DNA of 64,000 nt from Paracoccaceae bacterium. GTDB taxonomy: Bacteria > Pseudomonadota > Alphaproteobacteria > Rhodobacterales > Rhodobacteraceae. The notes beneath the pieces are model-generated. The model worked only from the letters and a program-made list of their open reading frames with translations, was not told the origin of the DNA and did not search any database. The position numbers and the translations under genes are program-made. The DNA lies in assembly GCA_023383015.1 (NCBI GenBank), contig JAHDXW010000003.1, positions 124,001 to 188,000 of the forward strand. Direction: 5' to 3'. Within the stretch, counting starts at the first letter, position 1. Every line of letters starts with the position of its first letter. Of the stretch, positions 43,164 to 51,964 are shown one piece after another.

Positions 43164-43904
43164 ATGAAGATCATATTCAGCAGAAAGGGCTTCGACAGCG
43201 GGTCTGGGGGTGGGCCATCGCCGATCATTGATGGTCGGCCAATCACGTTGCCTATTCCGACAGAGCATCGGTCAGAGACTAGTTACGGAGATCTCGGCCT
43301 CGGCGACTATGTAACCGCTGCCTCCAAGGGCCGGTATTCTGCAAAAAGCCTGTGCCATCATGATCCGATGTTCGAAGGGGGTCGTTGCGCATTTGGCCAA
43401 ACGGGCGCTGCGCAGAGTCACCTTGCAAATAACAACGTCGGGGTCGGAGACGTTTTCCTGTTCTTTGGTCTGTTTGCAGGGCCAGACGGCAGGGACCGTC
43501 ATCACCGGATTTTTGGCTATCTACAGGTCGACGAGGCGAGGCCGATTGGCGCAAACCCGACACTGAGTGATCAGCCCACAGGTTTCTCCAGGCGACATCC
43601 CCACACTCTCGGAACATGGAACGCGAACGATACGATGTACCTCGGTCGCGGGGATCTTGCGGTGCGAGCCGATGAAAGCCTACGTCTTTCTGTTCGGGGT
43701 GGTCCCGTCAGTCTCTGGCGGGTACCGACTTGGCTGCGACATGCAGGCCTCACCTACCACGGCCAGCCAGAGCGATGGCAAGGAGAGGACAAACTGAACA
43801 TTGTTGCTCGAGGGCAGGAATTCATCAGCGACATTGGAGACCGTCACGATGCACATGCATGGCTTTCCGACATGGTTCGGCGCTTGTCACTGCAATCGAG
43901 ATGA
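43164..43904 (+). CDS. Nucleotide modification associated domain 3 (Nmad3) protein
   Basis: 246 residues from ATG 43164. It starts MKIIFSRKGFDSGSGGGPSP with ITLPIPTEHRS, the signature of Nmad3, and later GVGDVFLFFGLFAGPDG and HPHTLGTWNANDTMYLG. Nmad domains occur with DNA base hypermodification enzymes in phages and mobile elements. The next gene is a broken Nmad2, so this is a remnant of a base-modification module. Confidence 0.8.
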   Translation: MKIIFSRKGFDSGSGGGPSPIIDGRPITLPIPTEHRSETSYGDLGLGDYVTAASKGRYSAKSLCHHDPMFEGGRCAFGQTGAAQSHLANNNVGVGDVFLFFGLFAGPDGRDRHHRIFGYLQVDEARPIGANPTLSDQPTGFSRRHPHTLGTWNANDTMYLGRGDLAVRADESLRLSVRGGPVSLWRVPTWLRHAGLTYHGQPERWQGEDKLNIVARGQEFISDIGDRHDAHAWLSDMVRRLSLQSR

Positions 43905-43916
43905 GGTGTAGGTCAA

Positions 43917-44489
43917 ATGGACCGCTTCTACAGGTATGTTCTTGCGGACGACAACGGGACGGCGCCCTGCGCACAGCACGGATTGCTGTCTCTTGCCACT
44001 TGTAAACCGAGCATTCGGCGCACGGCGAAGGTTGGCGATCTCATCGCGGCCTTTGCGCCGTCACCCTTTCCGCGCGACATGCTGGCTTACGCGGCGCGGG
44101 TGGCAGAGGTGGTTGAATGACCTGAGTATGTGGCAGCACATGCATATCCACGACGCAACGATGCAGTTTACGGTCTTTCACCGAACGGAGATGTCCACCG
44201 GCTGCGTCCCGGTTATCATCCAACCGATCGACACCTATACCAAGATCTCAGCGGACCCGTTTTGCTCTTCGATCCCGCAGAAACTTGGTACTTTGGCGAC
44301 AACCCACAAGCGCTACCGGAGCATCTGCAGTGGTGCTCAATCGGCGGGAAAGGGCCTTGTACTGGTAGGGGTCACCGCGTGGATGAAGTGGAACTGGACG
44401 ACGCCAACAGCCTGCTAACCTGGCTCAAGCAAACTTACGCGCCCGGATTCCACGGCGAGCCAAGAGGGAAGAGGGTGAGGGGCTGTTGA
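43917..44489 (+). pseudogene. Nucleotide modification associated domain 2 (Nmad2) protein interrupted by in-frame TGA
   Basis: MDRFYRYVLADDNGTAPCAQ, LATCKPSIRRTAKVGDLIAA and MLAYAARVAEVVE match Nmad2. A TGA at 44118-44120 interrupts the frame, which then continues without shift: PEYVAAHAYPRRNDAVYGLS, ETWYFGDNPQALPEHL, GFHGEP to the stop at 44487-44489. The intact protein would be about 190 residues. Only one substitution separates it from a complete gene. Confidence 0.8.
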
Positions 44490-44675
44490 GCACTGCGGAT
44501 TCGTACAGCGCCTCGTTTGCAGAACATGGCGGCATCACATCGAGCATCACCGAAGGAACATCGCACGAACATCGGGCAATTCCCATGTCGCATGGGTGTT
44601 GCACGGAGGAATCGGGGGTGATCGTAAGGGTTTGGAATCTTTGGGGAATGTGATGTAGCGTATTGCAACGCAAAA

Positions 44676-44693
44676 AACGCCCCGTGGGGCGTT
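44676..44693 (-). terminator. Rho-independent terminator reading leftwards
   Basis: AACGCCCC and GGGGCGTT arms with a 2-nt loop. On the minus strand they are followed by a TTTTTTG tract. It lies 39 bp downstream (leftward) of the tRNA-Met 3' half, so it is probably the terminator of the original tRNA gene. Confidence 0.75.
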
Positions 44694-44732
44694 CTGTCTT
44701 GGCCTAATCCATTGATATCTTGTAGTAAAAAC

Positions 44733-44777
44733 TGGTTGCGGGGGCAGGATTTGAACCTGCGGCCTTCAGGTTATGAG
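44733..44777 (-). other. 3' half of tRNA-Met (CAT), probable attachment site
   Basis: On the minus strand, 45 bp read CTCATAACCTGAAGG..., then the T-arm GGTTCAAATCC and GCAACCA, the 3' half of an elongator tRNA-Met from the anticodon onward. The 5' half is absent: sequence upstream of CTCATAAC is unrelated and AT-rich. Integrating elements leave such tRNA 3' ends as direct repeats, so this is likely one att site of an element. The intact tRNA would lie outside the window. Confidence 0.75.
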
Positions 44778-45263
44778 TCGTAACCCTCTGATTTAGAATT
44801 ATTATTTGAAATCAGTCGCTTAGACGATAAGCCTTTGTTCTCGCTAACTCTATTCGCAGATTTCCACCGACATTGAGTGCGTTGATACGGTTTCCGCTGT
44901 GCCCAAACAGTCGTTCAGTGGTTGACGTGGTGTTGACGTAAAACAGCGCGATCATGATCGTAAGATCAAGCTCTGGCGGGCCCCTGGACTGGCCATGTTG
45001 GCAGCGGAACGACATTTCCCGCACAATCGTGGTCACGGGGCGCGGCTCGCGTGCCGCGGATCGCCCCCTAGCCACCTGACATAAGATACCCGATGACTGC
45101 TCGGAGCCCCCTCAGCGAAATTCATGCCCACCGCGGCGTGAAGGGCCACATCACAGGCGGCGCATCGTGTTCGGCCCGGAGCTGCCGTTCGACTTCATTG
45201 CAACGAAGGTCCACTTGGAGCCCAAAATGCTTGATGCTGCGCGATGCTCGAACGGCAGCTTTC
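44778..45263. other. 486-bp junction region without recognisable gene
   Basis: It lies between the tRNA-Met half and the LysE-family gene and starts AT-rich. A rightward frame around 45171-45270 reads IVFGPELPFDFIATKVHLEP and ends FPKTTCSS, without a start or family match. It may be a fragment left by integration events. Confidence 0.4.
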
Positions 45264-45881
45264 CTAAAACGACCTGTTCATCATGAAGACACCCAGCCCA
45301 CCGAACAGCGTGCCGAAGACGGCCTCGCTCGCTCTTTGGAAACGGCGGTAGAGCCCCCGCGCGTTGCCGGTCGAGAAGAGCCATCCATAGGTTCCGTAGA
45401 TCACGAATATGATGATGGCCGAGCCTATCGTGAAGAGGATCAGATAGGACCATTGGGTAATCGCCGGACCAACGAATGTCGAAAGCGATGCCCAGAGCAG
45501 TGCGACCTTTGGATTTGTCGAGGTAACGGTCAAACCATGCAGGAAATCTCCCATCGGCCCTTGCCCGGATTTCGGTTCGATCTGCCCACCTTTGCCGGTG
45601 AGCCCTGCGCGCCAGCCTTTGATGCCAAGCCAAAGAAGGTAAGCCCCGCCGAAAAGTCCCAGTATTTTGAGGAGTTGCGGGTGGGTGCCGAAAAGGCTGC
45701 CCAAACCAACGGCTGTTAGGAAGGACCAGAGAAACGCGCCACATGCCAAGCCACCGGCAACGATCAACGCTGAGTTCCTGCCGGAGCCAAGACCACGAGA
45801 GGCTACCGCGATAAGATTTGGTCCCGGCGAGATCGCCGCCGTTGCCAGCGCAAGCCAAGCTGTTGCAATGAGCGATATCAT
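45264..45881 (-). CDS. LysE/RhtB-family amino-acid exporter
   Basis: 205 residues with about six membrane segments. N-terminal family motif ISPGPNLIAVASRGL, then GGAYLLWLGIKGWRAG and TSTNPKVALLWAS. Exports amino acids or derivatives. It overlaps the upstream monooxygenase-like gene by 4 nt. Confidence 0.92.
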   Translation of the reverse strand: MISLIATAWLALATAAISPGPNLIAVASRGLGSGRNSALIVAGGLACGAFLWSFLTAVGLGSLFGTHPQLLKILGLFGGAYLLWLGIKGWRAGLTGKGGQIEPKSGQGPMGDFLHGLTVTSTNPKVALLWASLSTFVGPAITQWSYLILFTIGSAIIIFVIYGTYGWLFSTGNARGLYRRFQRASEAVFGTLFGGLGVFMMNRSF

Positions 45882-46222
45882 GCGTGCTCCTTTCGGCTGT
45901 CTGTGGGGGCTTCATCGCGGTTAAACATGCCATAGTCGCGGATCACACCGGCGATCCTCAAACGGTAGTCATCAAAAACGCCGCTTCGGCCTTTCTTCTG
46001 CGCACCGCGATGCGCGGACAGGGTGCGCCACCGCGCGACCGCTGCCTCGTCCTCGAAGAACGACAGCGACAGGATTTTACGTGGATCGGTCAGGCTCTGA
46101 AACCGTTCGACGGAAATGAAGCCCTCGACGTCGTCCAGCATCGGACGCATCTCGGCCGCGATATCGAGGTAATCTTGCTTTCGTCCGTCCGCCGGTTCGA
46201 CTTCGAAGATCACGGCAATCAT
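45878..46222 (-). CDS. Antibiotic biosynthesis monooxygenase (ABM)-domain protein
   Basis: 114 residues: MIAVIFEVEPADGRKQDYLD, MRPMLDDVEGFISVERFQS, ILSLSFFEDEAAVARWR. A ferredoxin-like ABM fold, often cofactor-free oxygenases or heme-degrading-like proteins. It overlaps both neighbours by 4 nt. Confidence 0.85.
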   Translation of the reverse strand: MIAVIFEVEPADGRKQDYLDIAAEMRPMLDDVEGFISVERFQSLTDPRKILSLSFFEDEAAVARWRTLSAHRGAQKKGRSGVFDDYRLRIAGVIRDYGMFNRDEAPTDSRKEHA

Positions 46223-46542
46223 GTCGCGTTACCGTGCGGCGCGGATGCGAGCTTCAGGAACGTCCTGTCCTCGCGCAGCAGGAACTTCTCCTTCTGGGCG
46301 AACTCATAGTTTTCTCGCCCGAGCGGGTCGTCGGCCAGTCTGGCGCGATAGGCCTCATAGTCCGCAAGGCTGGCCACATTGTAGATGCCGTAGGCGAGGG
46401 TCGATGACCCTTCGTGCGGGGCGTAGTAGCCGATCAGATCGGCCCCGCAACGCGGAATTGCCTGACCCCAGTTGCGAGCGTATTCCTCGAACTGGTCCTT
46501 CTTGGTGGGGTCGATGTGGTAGCGGATGACGCATGTCAGCAT
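46219..46542 (-). CDS. NIPSNAP-family protein
   Basis: 107 residues: MLTCVIRYHIDPTKKDQFEE, YYAPHEGSSTLAYGIYNVAS, YEAYRARLADDPLGREN. NIPSNAP proteins share the dimeric alpha-beta barrel fold with ABM proteins; their catalytic role is unclear. First gene of the leftward NIPSNAP-ABM-LysE operon opposite the ArsR-type regulator. Confidence 0.88.
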   Translation of the reverse strand: MLTCVIRYHIDPTKKDQFEEYARNWGQAIPRCGADLIGYYAPHEGSSTLAYGIYNVASLADYEAYRARLADDPLGRENYEFAQKEKFLLREDRTFLKLASAPHGNAT

Positions 46543-46618
46543 GGGTGCACCTTTCGCGGTTGCTTCTTGGCCAAACTAGACGATTGCGAGCGCGGAATGC
46601 TTCGACTACAATCGAACT

Positions 46619-47311
46619 ATGAAAGAAGGACCCGATATCGCCTATGTCGCCTCGTTGATCGGCGATCCTGCCCGTGCGAACATGCTGACCGCTCTGATGA
46701 GCGGGAAGGCACTAACTGTGAGCGAACTGGCGGAAGAGGCCGGCGTCACGATACAGACAGCCAGTTCACATCTTTCCAAGCTGGATTCTGGCGGTCTGCT
46801 CCGACCGCGCAAACAAGGGCGGCACAAGTATTTCAGTCTTGCCAATGACGAAGTGGCCCATGTTCTCGAAGGGCTGATGGGTCTGGCGGCAGGGTCGGGC
46901 CACTTGCGCAAACGCATTGGCCCGAAAGATGCGGAGCTGCGTGAGGCACGGGTCTGCTACAACCATTTGGCCGGCGATATGGGCACGCAGATGTTCGACA
47001 GCCTAATGGCGCAGGGGCATTTTGTGTTGGAGGGGGAAGACTTGGTTTTAACAGATTCTGGAGCTGCCTTCGCAACCGGCTTCGAGATCGACCTGGGTGA
47101 GCTTCGAAAGGCGCGCGCGCCGCTCTGCCGGGAGTGTCTGGACTGGAGTGAGCGCCGCTCGCATCTTGCCGGAAGTCTCGGTCGCGCATTCCTGACCCGG
47201 TTCGAAGAACTAGGATGGGCCAAGCGGGACCAGAAAACCCGTGTGGTTTCATTCTCGCGTTCCGGAGCTGCGGCGTTCCACCAGTTGTTCCCGAAGGACG
47301 TCGTGCACTGA
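46619..47311 (+). CDS. ArsR-family winged-helix regulator
   Basis: 230 residues. N-terminal wHTH with DPARANMLTALMSGKALTVS, AEEAGVTIQTASSHLSKL and PRKQGRHKYFSLAND. A C-terminal domain (about 120-225) has Cys residues (LCRECLDWSERR), giving possible ligand or redox sensing. Divergent from the NIPSNAP-ABM-LysE operon, which it probably controls. Confidence 0.9.
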   Translation: MKEGPDIAYVASLIGDPARANMLTALMSGKALTVSELAEEAGVTIQTASSHLSKLDSGGLLRPRKQGRHKYFSLANDEVAHVLEGLMGLAAGSGHLRKRIGPKDAELREARVCYNHLAGDMGTQMFDSLMAQGHFVLEGEDLVLTDSGAAFATGFEIDLGELRKARAPLCRECLDWSERRSHLAGSLGRAFLTRFEELGWAKRDQKTRVVSFSRSGAAAFHQLFPKDVVH

Positions 47312-47690
47312 CAGCCGACATTGGCGCAACCGCAGCGAATTCACACTTCGTCCGCATTGCTGACCTCCATCCTTTGCGCAGCGACCGTCCGCTCTCCGCC
47401 CAGCACATCGGTGGTGTCGCAGCAGCGAAGGTGCTCTGGGTGGACGGTGCGAACGTCCGCAAAGCCGCATAGCTGCCTCTCGCGACAGTATTGCGTGGGG
47501 CGCGGAAACCTTTCGTCAGGGTGGCGAACACCAGCGCACCACACGCAGCAGCTCCCTTCTCCAGTTGCCGGAATTCATCCTCGCTTATGAGTTCCGGGTT
47601 CTTCCTAAATTCCGGAGCCTCCCCCGTGGTCTAACTTGATCAAGGCGCGAATCTACGCCTCATGTTGGAGACCAGAAGAGGCGATATTGA
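47312..47690. other. 379-bp gap before the integrase gene
   Basis: No protein-coding frame with recognisable motifs. Integrating elements often carry attP/attL next to the integrase start, so the att core of this element could lie here, for example in 47570-47660. I could not identify a tRNA end in it. Confidence 0.4.
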
Positions 47691-48950
47691 ATGCGCAACC
47701 GTTTGAAACTGAATGAAAAAGAAGTGCGCGACCTGGGGCCCGTGAAAGGCCGGGACTATCAGGTCTTCGACAGCGAGATCACCGGATTTGCCATCCGCGT
47801 CTACAGATCCGGCAACAAGGCGTTCACTATGGATTACCGCATCTACGGCCGGCAGCGGCGTTACAAGCTTGGCGCATGGCCGGAATGGTCCACGACAGCC
47901 GCACGCGAGCGGGCCAAGGAAATCCGGCGGCAGATCGACGAAGGCATCGACCCGCTTTCCATCCGCACGACCGAGCGCACGGCGCCGAGGTTCAGTGACA
48001 TGATCGATCGCTATATCGAGGAGCATCTGCCCCGGCTCGCGCCGCGCAACGCCTCGGACCAGATTTCCATGTTGCGCAAGATGGTCGAACCCGAATGGGG
48101 CAACTGGCTGGTGACAGAAATCACCAAGCAGGATGTGGAGCGCTTTCTGAACAAGGTCGCCGAAGGGCGGCCAAGGCCGTCGAAACTCAAGCCCAACAAC
48201 CGCGCGCGCAAGCTGCAGGGCTGGAAGCCGACACCGATCCGGGCCAACCGGGTCGGGCAGCTCCTGCGGAAGATGTTCAATCTTGCCATCAGCTGGGAGT
48301 GGCGAGAGGACAACCCCGCCGCAGGGTTCCGCATGCGAATCGAGAACAGCCGCGAGCGCTTCCTGAGCCCAGATGAGCTGGCCAGGCTCGCCACTGCACT
48401 CGATCACGCCGAAGATCAGCGCGCGGCGGGGATCATTCGCATGTGCATGCTGACCGGCGCGCGCGTTGGGGAAGTCCGCACGGCACGCTTTGAACACTTC
48501 AACCTCGATTATGGTAGCTGGGCCAAGCCCGCCACCGCCACCAAGCAGAGGAAAATCCATCGCATTCCGATTTCCGAGGATGTGGCCACGATCGTGCGGC
48601 AGCGCGAACTGGTCGTCCCCAAGGGGTCACCCTGGCTCTTTCCCGGCGACACGCCGGGCCAGCCGGTGAAGGAAATCCGCCGTTTCTGGAGGCAAATGCA
48701 GCGCGAGGCAGAGATCCCCGATGTGCGTATCCACGACCTCCGCCACACCTTTGCCTCTCTGCTCGTCAGCGGCGGCGCTTCTCTCGAGATGGTGGGCCGA
48801 CTGCTGGGCCACTCGCAGATGTCGACCACGCAGCGCTACGCCCATTTCATGGACTCCCCCTTGCGCGCTGGCGTCGATGCAGTGGCCCAGGCATTTCGTC
48901 CGCGCCCCGTCCTTGTGCACGACGCGAACAGCAATCGTGCCGCTGGCTGA
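47691..48950 (+). CDS. Tyrosine recombinase integrase (phage/ICE type)
   Basis: 419 residues. An N-terminal DUF4102-like arm (ITGFAIRVYRSGNKAF; RRYKLGAWPEWS) is followed by a core-binding domain. The catalytic domain has R258 (TGARVGEVR), K285, H348-x-x-R351 (HDLRHTF), H374 (LGHSQ) and Y383 (QRYAHF). All catalytic residues are present. It marks the start of the integrated element that fills the rest of the window. Confidence 0.95.
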   Translation: MRNRLKLNEKEVRDLGPVKGRDYQVFDSEITGFAIRVYRSGNKAFTMDYRIYGRQRRYKLGAWPEWSTTAARERAKEIRRQIDEGIDPLSIRTTERTAPRFSDMIDRYIEEHLPRLAPRNASDQISMLRKMVEPEWGNWLVTEITKQDVERFLNKVAEGRPRPSKLKPNNRARKLQGWKPTPIRANRVGQLLRKMFNLAISWEWREDNPAAGFRMRIENSRERFLSPDELARLATALDHAEDQRAAGIIRMCMLTGARVGEVRTARFEHFNLDYGSWAKPATATKQRKIHRIPISEDVATIVRQRELVVPKGSPWLFPGDTPGQPVKEIRRFWRQMQREAEIPDVRIHDLRHTFASLLVSGGASLEMVGRLLGHSQMSTTQRYAHFMDSPLRAGVDAVAQAFRPRPVLVHDANSNRAAG

Positions 48951-48955
48951 AACGC

Positions 48956-49564
48956 TCACTGCAAGTCGTTGAGGCGGCGCCAGACCTGCGCTACCCGTTT
49001 CCGAATGGTGCTTTCATCGGGAATTTCACCGGTCTCCGACGCGTTGTGGAACCAGTCGATGATGAGGGACACGAAATCTGCCTGCTTCTGGGGGATGCCC
49101 TGCTCGTTGATGATGCGCACCATTTCCACGAACATGCCGTCCCAGTCGTAACGCGGCTCGCTGCCCCCGGCACCGCCCTTTCGGCCGCCTTTTCGCCGGA
49201 GAAGATCGCATTCATCTTCAAAGGCCAGCACGTCGTCGGCCCTCAGCAGCAGATCCGCCCGGCTCAGACGCACCCCCTGTTTCGGATGCGTGACATAGCG
49301 CCAGACCGTACATCCTTCCGGCAGGATATGCCGTATGAAGCATGATCTTTCGCTCCTCGCATGCCGCCGGAACATTGCCATGACGTCGGCAGCGTTGATT
49401 TGCACGAGACCTGTCACTGGTTCGACACCGCAGGCGAGCGGACCAACAGCGGTCATCATCGGCAGCCGGCCCGCCAGGGCCCAGCCTGCAATATCGGTTG
49501 GGCAGCACTCCCATCGCGCGGCAACTTCATTGACGGAATAGAATGATCGGGGTGGTAAAGACAT
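48956..49564 (-). CDS. Element-encoded protein with MerR/HTH-like start, unknown function
   Basis: 202 residues: SFYSVNEVAARWECCPTDIA resembles a helix-turn-helix DNA-binding start. A helical C-terminal part (YDWDGMFVEMVRIINEQ to STIRKRVAQVWRRLNDL) follows. I recognise it as a frequent companion of integrases in Rhodobacteraceae elements, but no function is known to me. It ends 6 bp from the integrase stop, convergent with it. Confidence 0.6.
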   Translation of the reverse strand: MSLPPRSFYSVNEVAARWECCPTDIAGWALAGRLPMMTAVGPLACGVEPVTGLVQINAADVMAMFRRHARSERSCFIRHILPEGCTVWRYVTHPKQGVRLSRADLLLRADDVLAFEDECDLLRRKGGRKGGAGGSEPRYDWDGMFVEMVRIINEQGIPQKQADFVSLIIDWFHNASETGEIPDESTIRKRVAQVWRRLNDLQ

Positions 49565-49822
49565 CCGGCGCTCCTTTCATCGACTGCTCGGGCGCCCTGC
49601 CCATCGCTGTCGAGCCGTGATCAAACACCGATGGTCAGGATGACCCTCCAGTGGAAACCATCAGCGCCGAAGCTGAACCCGATGCCTCACGCGCAGCACG
49701 TGGAGGCCTGCAACTCAGGGAGAGAATCGCTGAGGCTTCGGGTCTGCGATTATTGTCCTGACGCCCGCAATTGCACTAGGCTCAACGTCAGATTGTGTCG
49801 TCGAGGAAAAAATATTTGCTGC

Positions 49823-50809
49823 ATGCGGAAGGTTATCGACATCCTGCGCCTCGCCGAGGCCGCTATCGCCAGGGAAGACGGCATCACCCTCGAGGACATC
49901 AAGCACCTTCTACGAATCCGCACCCGCACAGCCCAGCGCCACGCCCGCCTGTTCGAGGCTGCATTCCCCGCTGTCGAAAAACGCAAGGACCCTGACCGGA
50001 CCCGATGGTGGAAGCTGCGCCATGAGCCCCTGGTTCGCTATCAAGGCATCCGGGACAGTGAACTGGCGTCTGTGGAAACCGCAATCATGCGTGCGCGCCA
50101 GCATGGATCGCCCCTCGAAGTCCATCACCTCGAATCCATTCGCGATCGTCTGCTGGCAAGCATGACGCCGATGGAAGCGCGGGCGATCAGGCATCATGCC
50201 AAGGCCGTCATGGAAGCACGCGGCGAGGCCTGCCGCCCCGGGCCCCGCGCACGGACCAATTGCGACGTTCTGTCCGTCATCGACGAGGCGCTGAAAACAT
50301 GCATGTGCCTTGTGATCAGCTATCAAGGCGAGAAGAACAATACTGCATGCGAGCGCACCATCGAGCCATACGGGCTGATCTTCGGCATACGGGAATACCT
50401 CATCGCCCGCGACCCGGAGAAGGATGACAAGATGCGCCGCTTCCGGCTCGATCGCATTGCCAGCATTGCCCTTGCAGACCGCCCCTTTGCCAAGGATCCC
50501 GATTTTGATCTGCGCGCGCATGCGGCCAGGGCGTTCGGCTCCTACTACCGAGAAGAGGAATACGGCCCCGTAGCCTGGCAATTCAGCCCGGAGGCCGCCG
50601 TTGTCGCCCGCGAGTTCGAATTCCATCCGGAGCAGGTTGTGACGGATACCGAAGATGGCGGATTGATCGTCCGCTTCGAAGCCAGCGGCTGGCTGGAAAT
50701 GGCCTGGTATCTCTACAAGTGGGGCGATGGTGTTGTCGTTCTCGAACCCAAGGGGCTCGCAGACCTGGTTGAGGCCCATCGCCGCGACGACTTTCCCTCC
50801 TTTCCGTAG
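49823..50809 (+). CDS. WYL-domain transcriptional regulator
   Basis: 328 residues from ATG 49823. An N-terminal wHTH (ILRLAEAAIAREDGITLEDI, RTRTAQRHARLFEAAFP) is followed by a linker, then a WYL domain (CLVISYQGEKNNTACERTIE, YGLIFGIREYLIARD, FRLDRIASIAL) and a C-terminal WCX-like part. WYL regulators respond to nucleic-acid or nucleotide ligands and often control defence islands or prophages (BrxR/CapW group). Here it could control the element's early genes or the defence-like cargo. Confidence 0.85.
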   Translation: MRKVIDILRLAEAAIAREDGITLEDIKHLLRIRTRTAQRHARLFEAAFPAVEKRKDPDRTRWWKLRHEPLVRYQGIRDSELASVETAIMRARQHGSPLEVHHLESIRDRLLASMTPMEARAIRHHAKAVMEARGEACRPGPRARTNCDVLSVIDEALKTCMCLVISYQGEKNNTACERTIEPYGLIFGIREYLIARDPEKDDKMRRFRLDRIASIALADRPFAKDPDFDLRAHAARAFGSYYREEEYGPVAWQFSPEAAVVAREFEFHPEQVVTDTEDGGLIVRFEASGWLEMAWYLYKWGDGVVVLEPKGLADLVEAHRRDDFPSFP

Positions 50810-51048
50810 CGCGCCCGACATCGCGGGGGGGCGCGGACTGATTCACGCAGTGTCGCCGGATTTCCATTTCACCGTTACGAGCGCCGTGACCGCCGGTTTC
50901 CGGATTTTGCCTCGTGAGGTACACAACCCATTGATTTGAATGACCGGAAACGCCGGAGCCCTTTGACCGCCGGTCAGTTCCTAGGTGCCGGTCGACTCGG
51001 GATGCTTCTCTGCCTGCGCTGGCGATCAACGCCGGTTTTGCAACGGAG
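50810..51048. promoter_or_regulatory. 239-bp gap with repeated TGACCGCCGGT sites
   Basis: TGACCGCCGGT occurs twice (about 50887 and 50964), the second as the near-palindrome TTTGACCGCCGGTCAG. CCGGTTTCCGG and CCGGAAACGCCGG form a loose inverted pair between them. It probably holds the promoter and operator of the excisionase-like and replication genes. Confidence 0.4.
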
Positions 51049-51306
51049 ATGACAATGCCCGAACAGCACCCATCACACTCGGATCGTGCCCCGTCATTGC
51101 TGTCAGGACTGTTCACGCGACAGCAGCTGGCGGTCGCGCTTGGATTTACCTGTGACACGCTCTGCCGCTGGGAAGCCCGACAGATCGGCCCGCCCTGCAC
51201 ACGGATCGGCCGGCGGGTCTTCTATCGCCGGGATGCTGTCGAAGCCTGGATCCTCGAGCAGGAAAACGCACGAGCAAATCGGGCGCGTCGTGGTGGCCGC
51301 CGATGA
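51049..51306 (+). CDS. Excisionase/AlpA-like helix-turn-helix protein
   Basis: 85 residues. The core LFTRQQLAVALGFTCDTLCR, WEARQIGPPCTRIGRRVFYR, RDAVEAWILEQ is the MerR-like excisionase fold. It overlaps the next gene by 4 nt and heads the early operon. Confidence 0.8.
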   Translation: MTMPEQHPSHSDRAPSLLSGLFTRQQLAVALGFTCDTLCRWEARQIGPPCTRIGRRVFYRRDAVEAWILEQENARANRARRGGRR

Positions 51307-51572
51307 GCATCCCCCTGCCCTTCCGCAAGCCCAGCGCACGCGACCGCGCGCGCCAGGACTGGATCGACGAGCGGCTGCGCGAGGCACGCTTCGTCGTCGC
51401 CGATGTTGTGAACCATTCCGACCATCTGATCCGGCTCGCCTGCAATGTGCTGGTCCAGCATGGCGAGACCGCGGCCGAGCGCGAGGACGCACGGATCCTG
51501 CTGGTTGTCCTCGATGCCCGATCACCCGGGCGCGCTGGGCGCCAACGGCCCGATCCCGAGGTGCGCCGATGA
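51303..51572 (+). CDS. Small phage early protein of unknown function
   Basis: 89 residues, mainly helical and Arg-rich (SARDRARQDWIDERLREARF). It overlaps both neighbours by 4 nt, so it is translated within the early operon. Not recognised. Confidence 0.6.
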   Translation: MSIPLPFRKPSARDRARQDWIDERLREARFVVADVVNHSDHLIRLACNVLVQHGETAAEREDARILLVVLDARSPGRAGRQRPDPEVRR

Positions 51573-51964
51573 AGCGCCGCGGCACACCTGAGGCCGATCT
51601 GCAGCGCGCGGTGGTCCAGGCCCTGCGCTTTGCCTTGCCCCGCACGGCCATCGTCCATCACTGCGCCAATGAGGTGACCGAGGCCGGGCCGCGCGGCGCG
51701 AAACGCCAGGCGATCCTGGTCGGCATGGGTGTCCATCCGGGCTTCGCCGATCTGATGGTGCTCTGCGACGGCCGCGTGCTGTTCCTCGAGCTGAAATCCC
51801 TCAAGGGGCGGCTCAGCCCAACGCAGGAGACGTTTCGCGATGCCGTGAAGGCGCAGGGCCATGGCTGGGCACTCGTGCGCTCGCTCGACGACGCGCTGGG
51901 CGCGCTGGCAGACCATGGGTTCACCACCCGCGTGGCGGCCCCGGTGCGGAGGCCCGCGCCATGA
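51569..51964 (+). CDS. VRR-NUC domain nuclease
   Basis: 131 residues: TPEADLQRAVVQALR, then HPGFADLMVLCDGRVLFLEL and KSLKGRLSPTQETFRDAVK. The Asp, Glu-x-Lys (D, E-L-K) and Gln of the PD-(D/E)XK VRR-NUC family are visible. Stand-alone VRR-NUC proteins are common in phage replication regions. Confidence 0.9.
   Translation: MKRRGTPEADLQRAVVQALRFALPRTAIVHHCANEVTEAGPRGAKRQAILVGMGVHPGFADLMVLCDGRVLFLELKSLKGRLSPTQETFRDAVKAQGHGWALVRSLDDALGALADHGFTTRVAAPVRRPAP

Noticed and set aside
44812..45075. Leftward 87-codon frame beside the tRNA-Met half
   Set aside because: No recognisable motif, mixed composition and a position across an integration scar; treated as non-coding.
45171..45270. Rightward frame with LPFDFIATKVHLEP-like sequence
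   Set aside because: Short, without start and not recognised; may be a fragment, but insufficient for a gene call.
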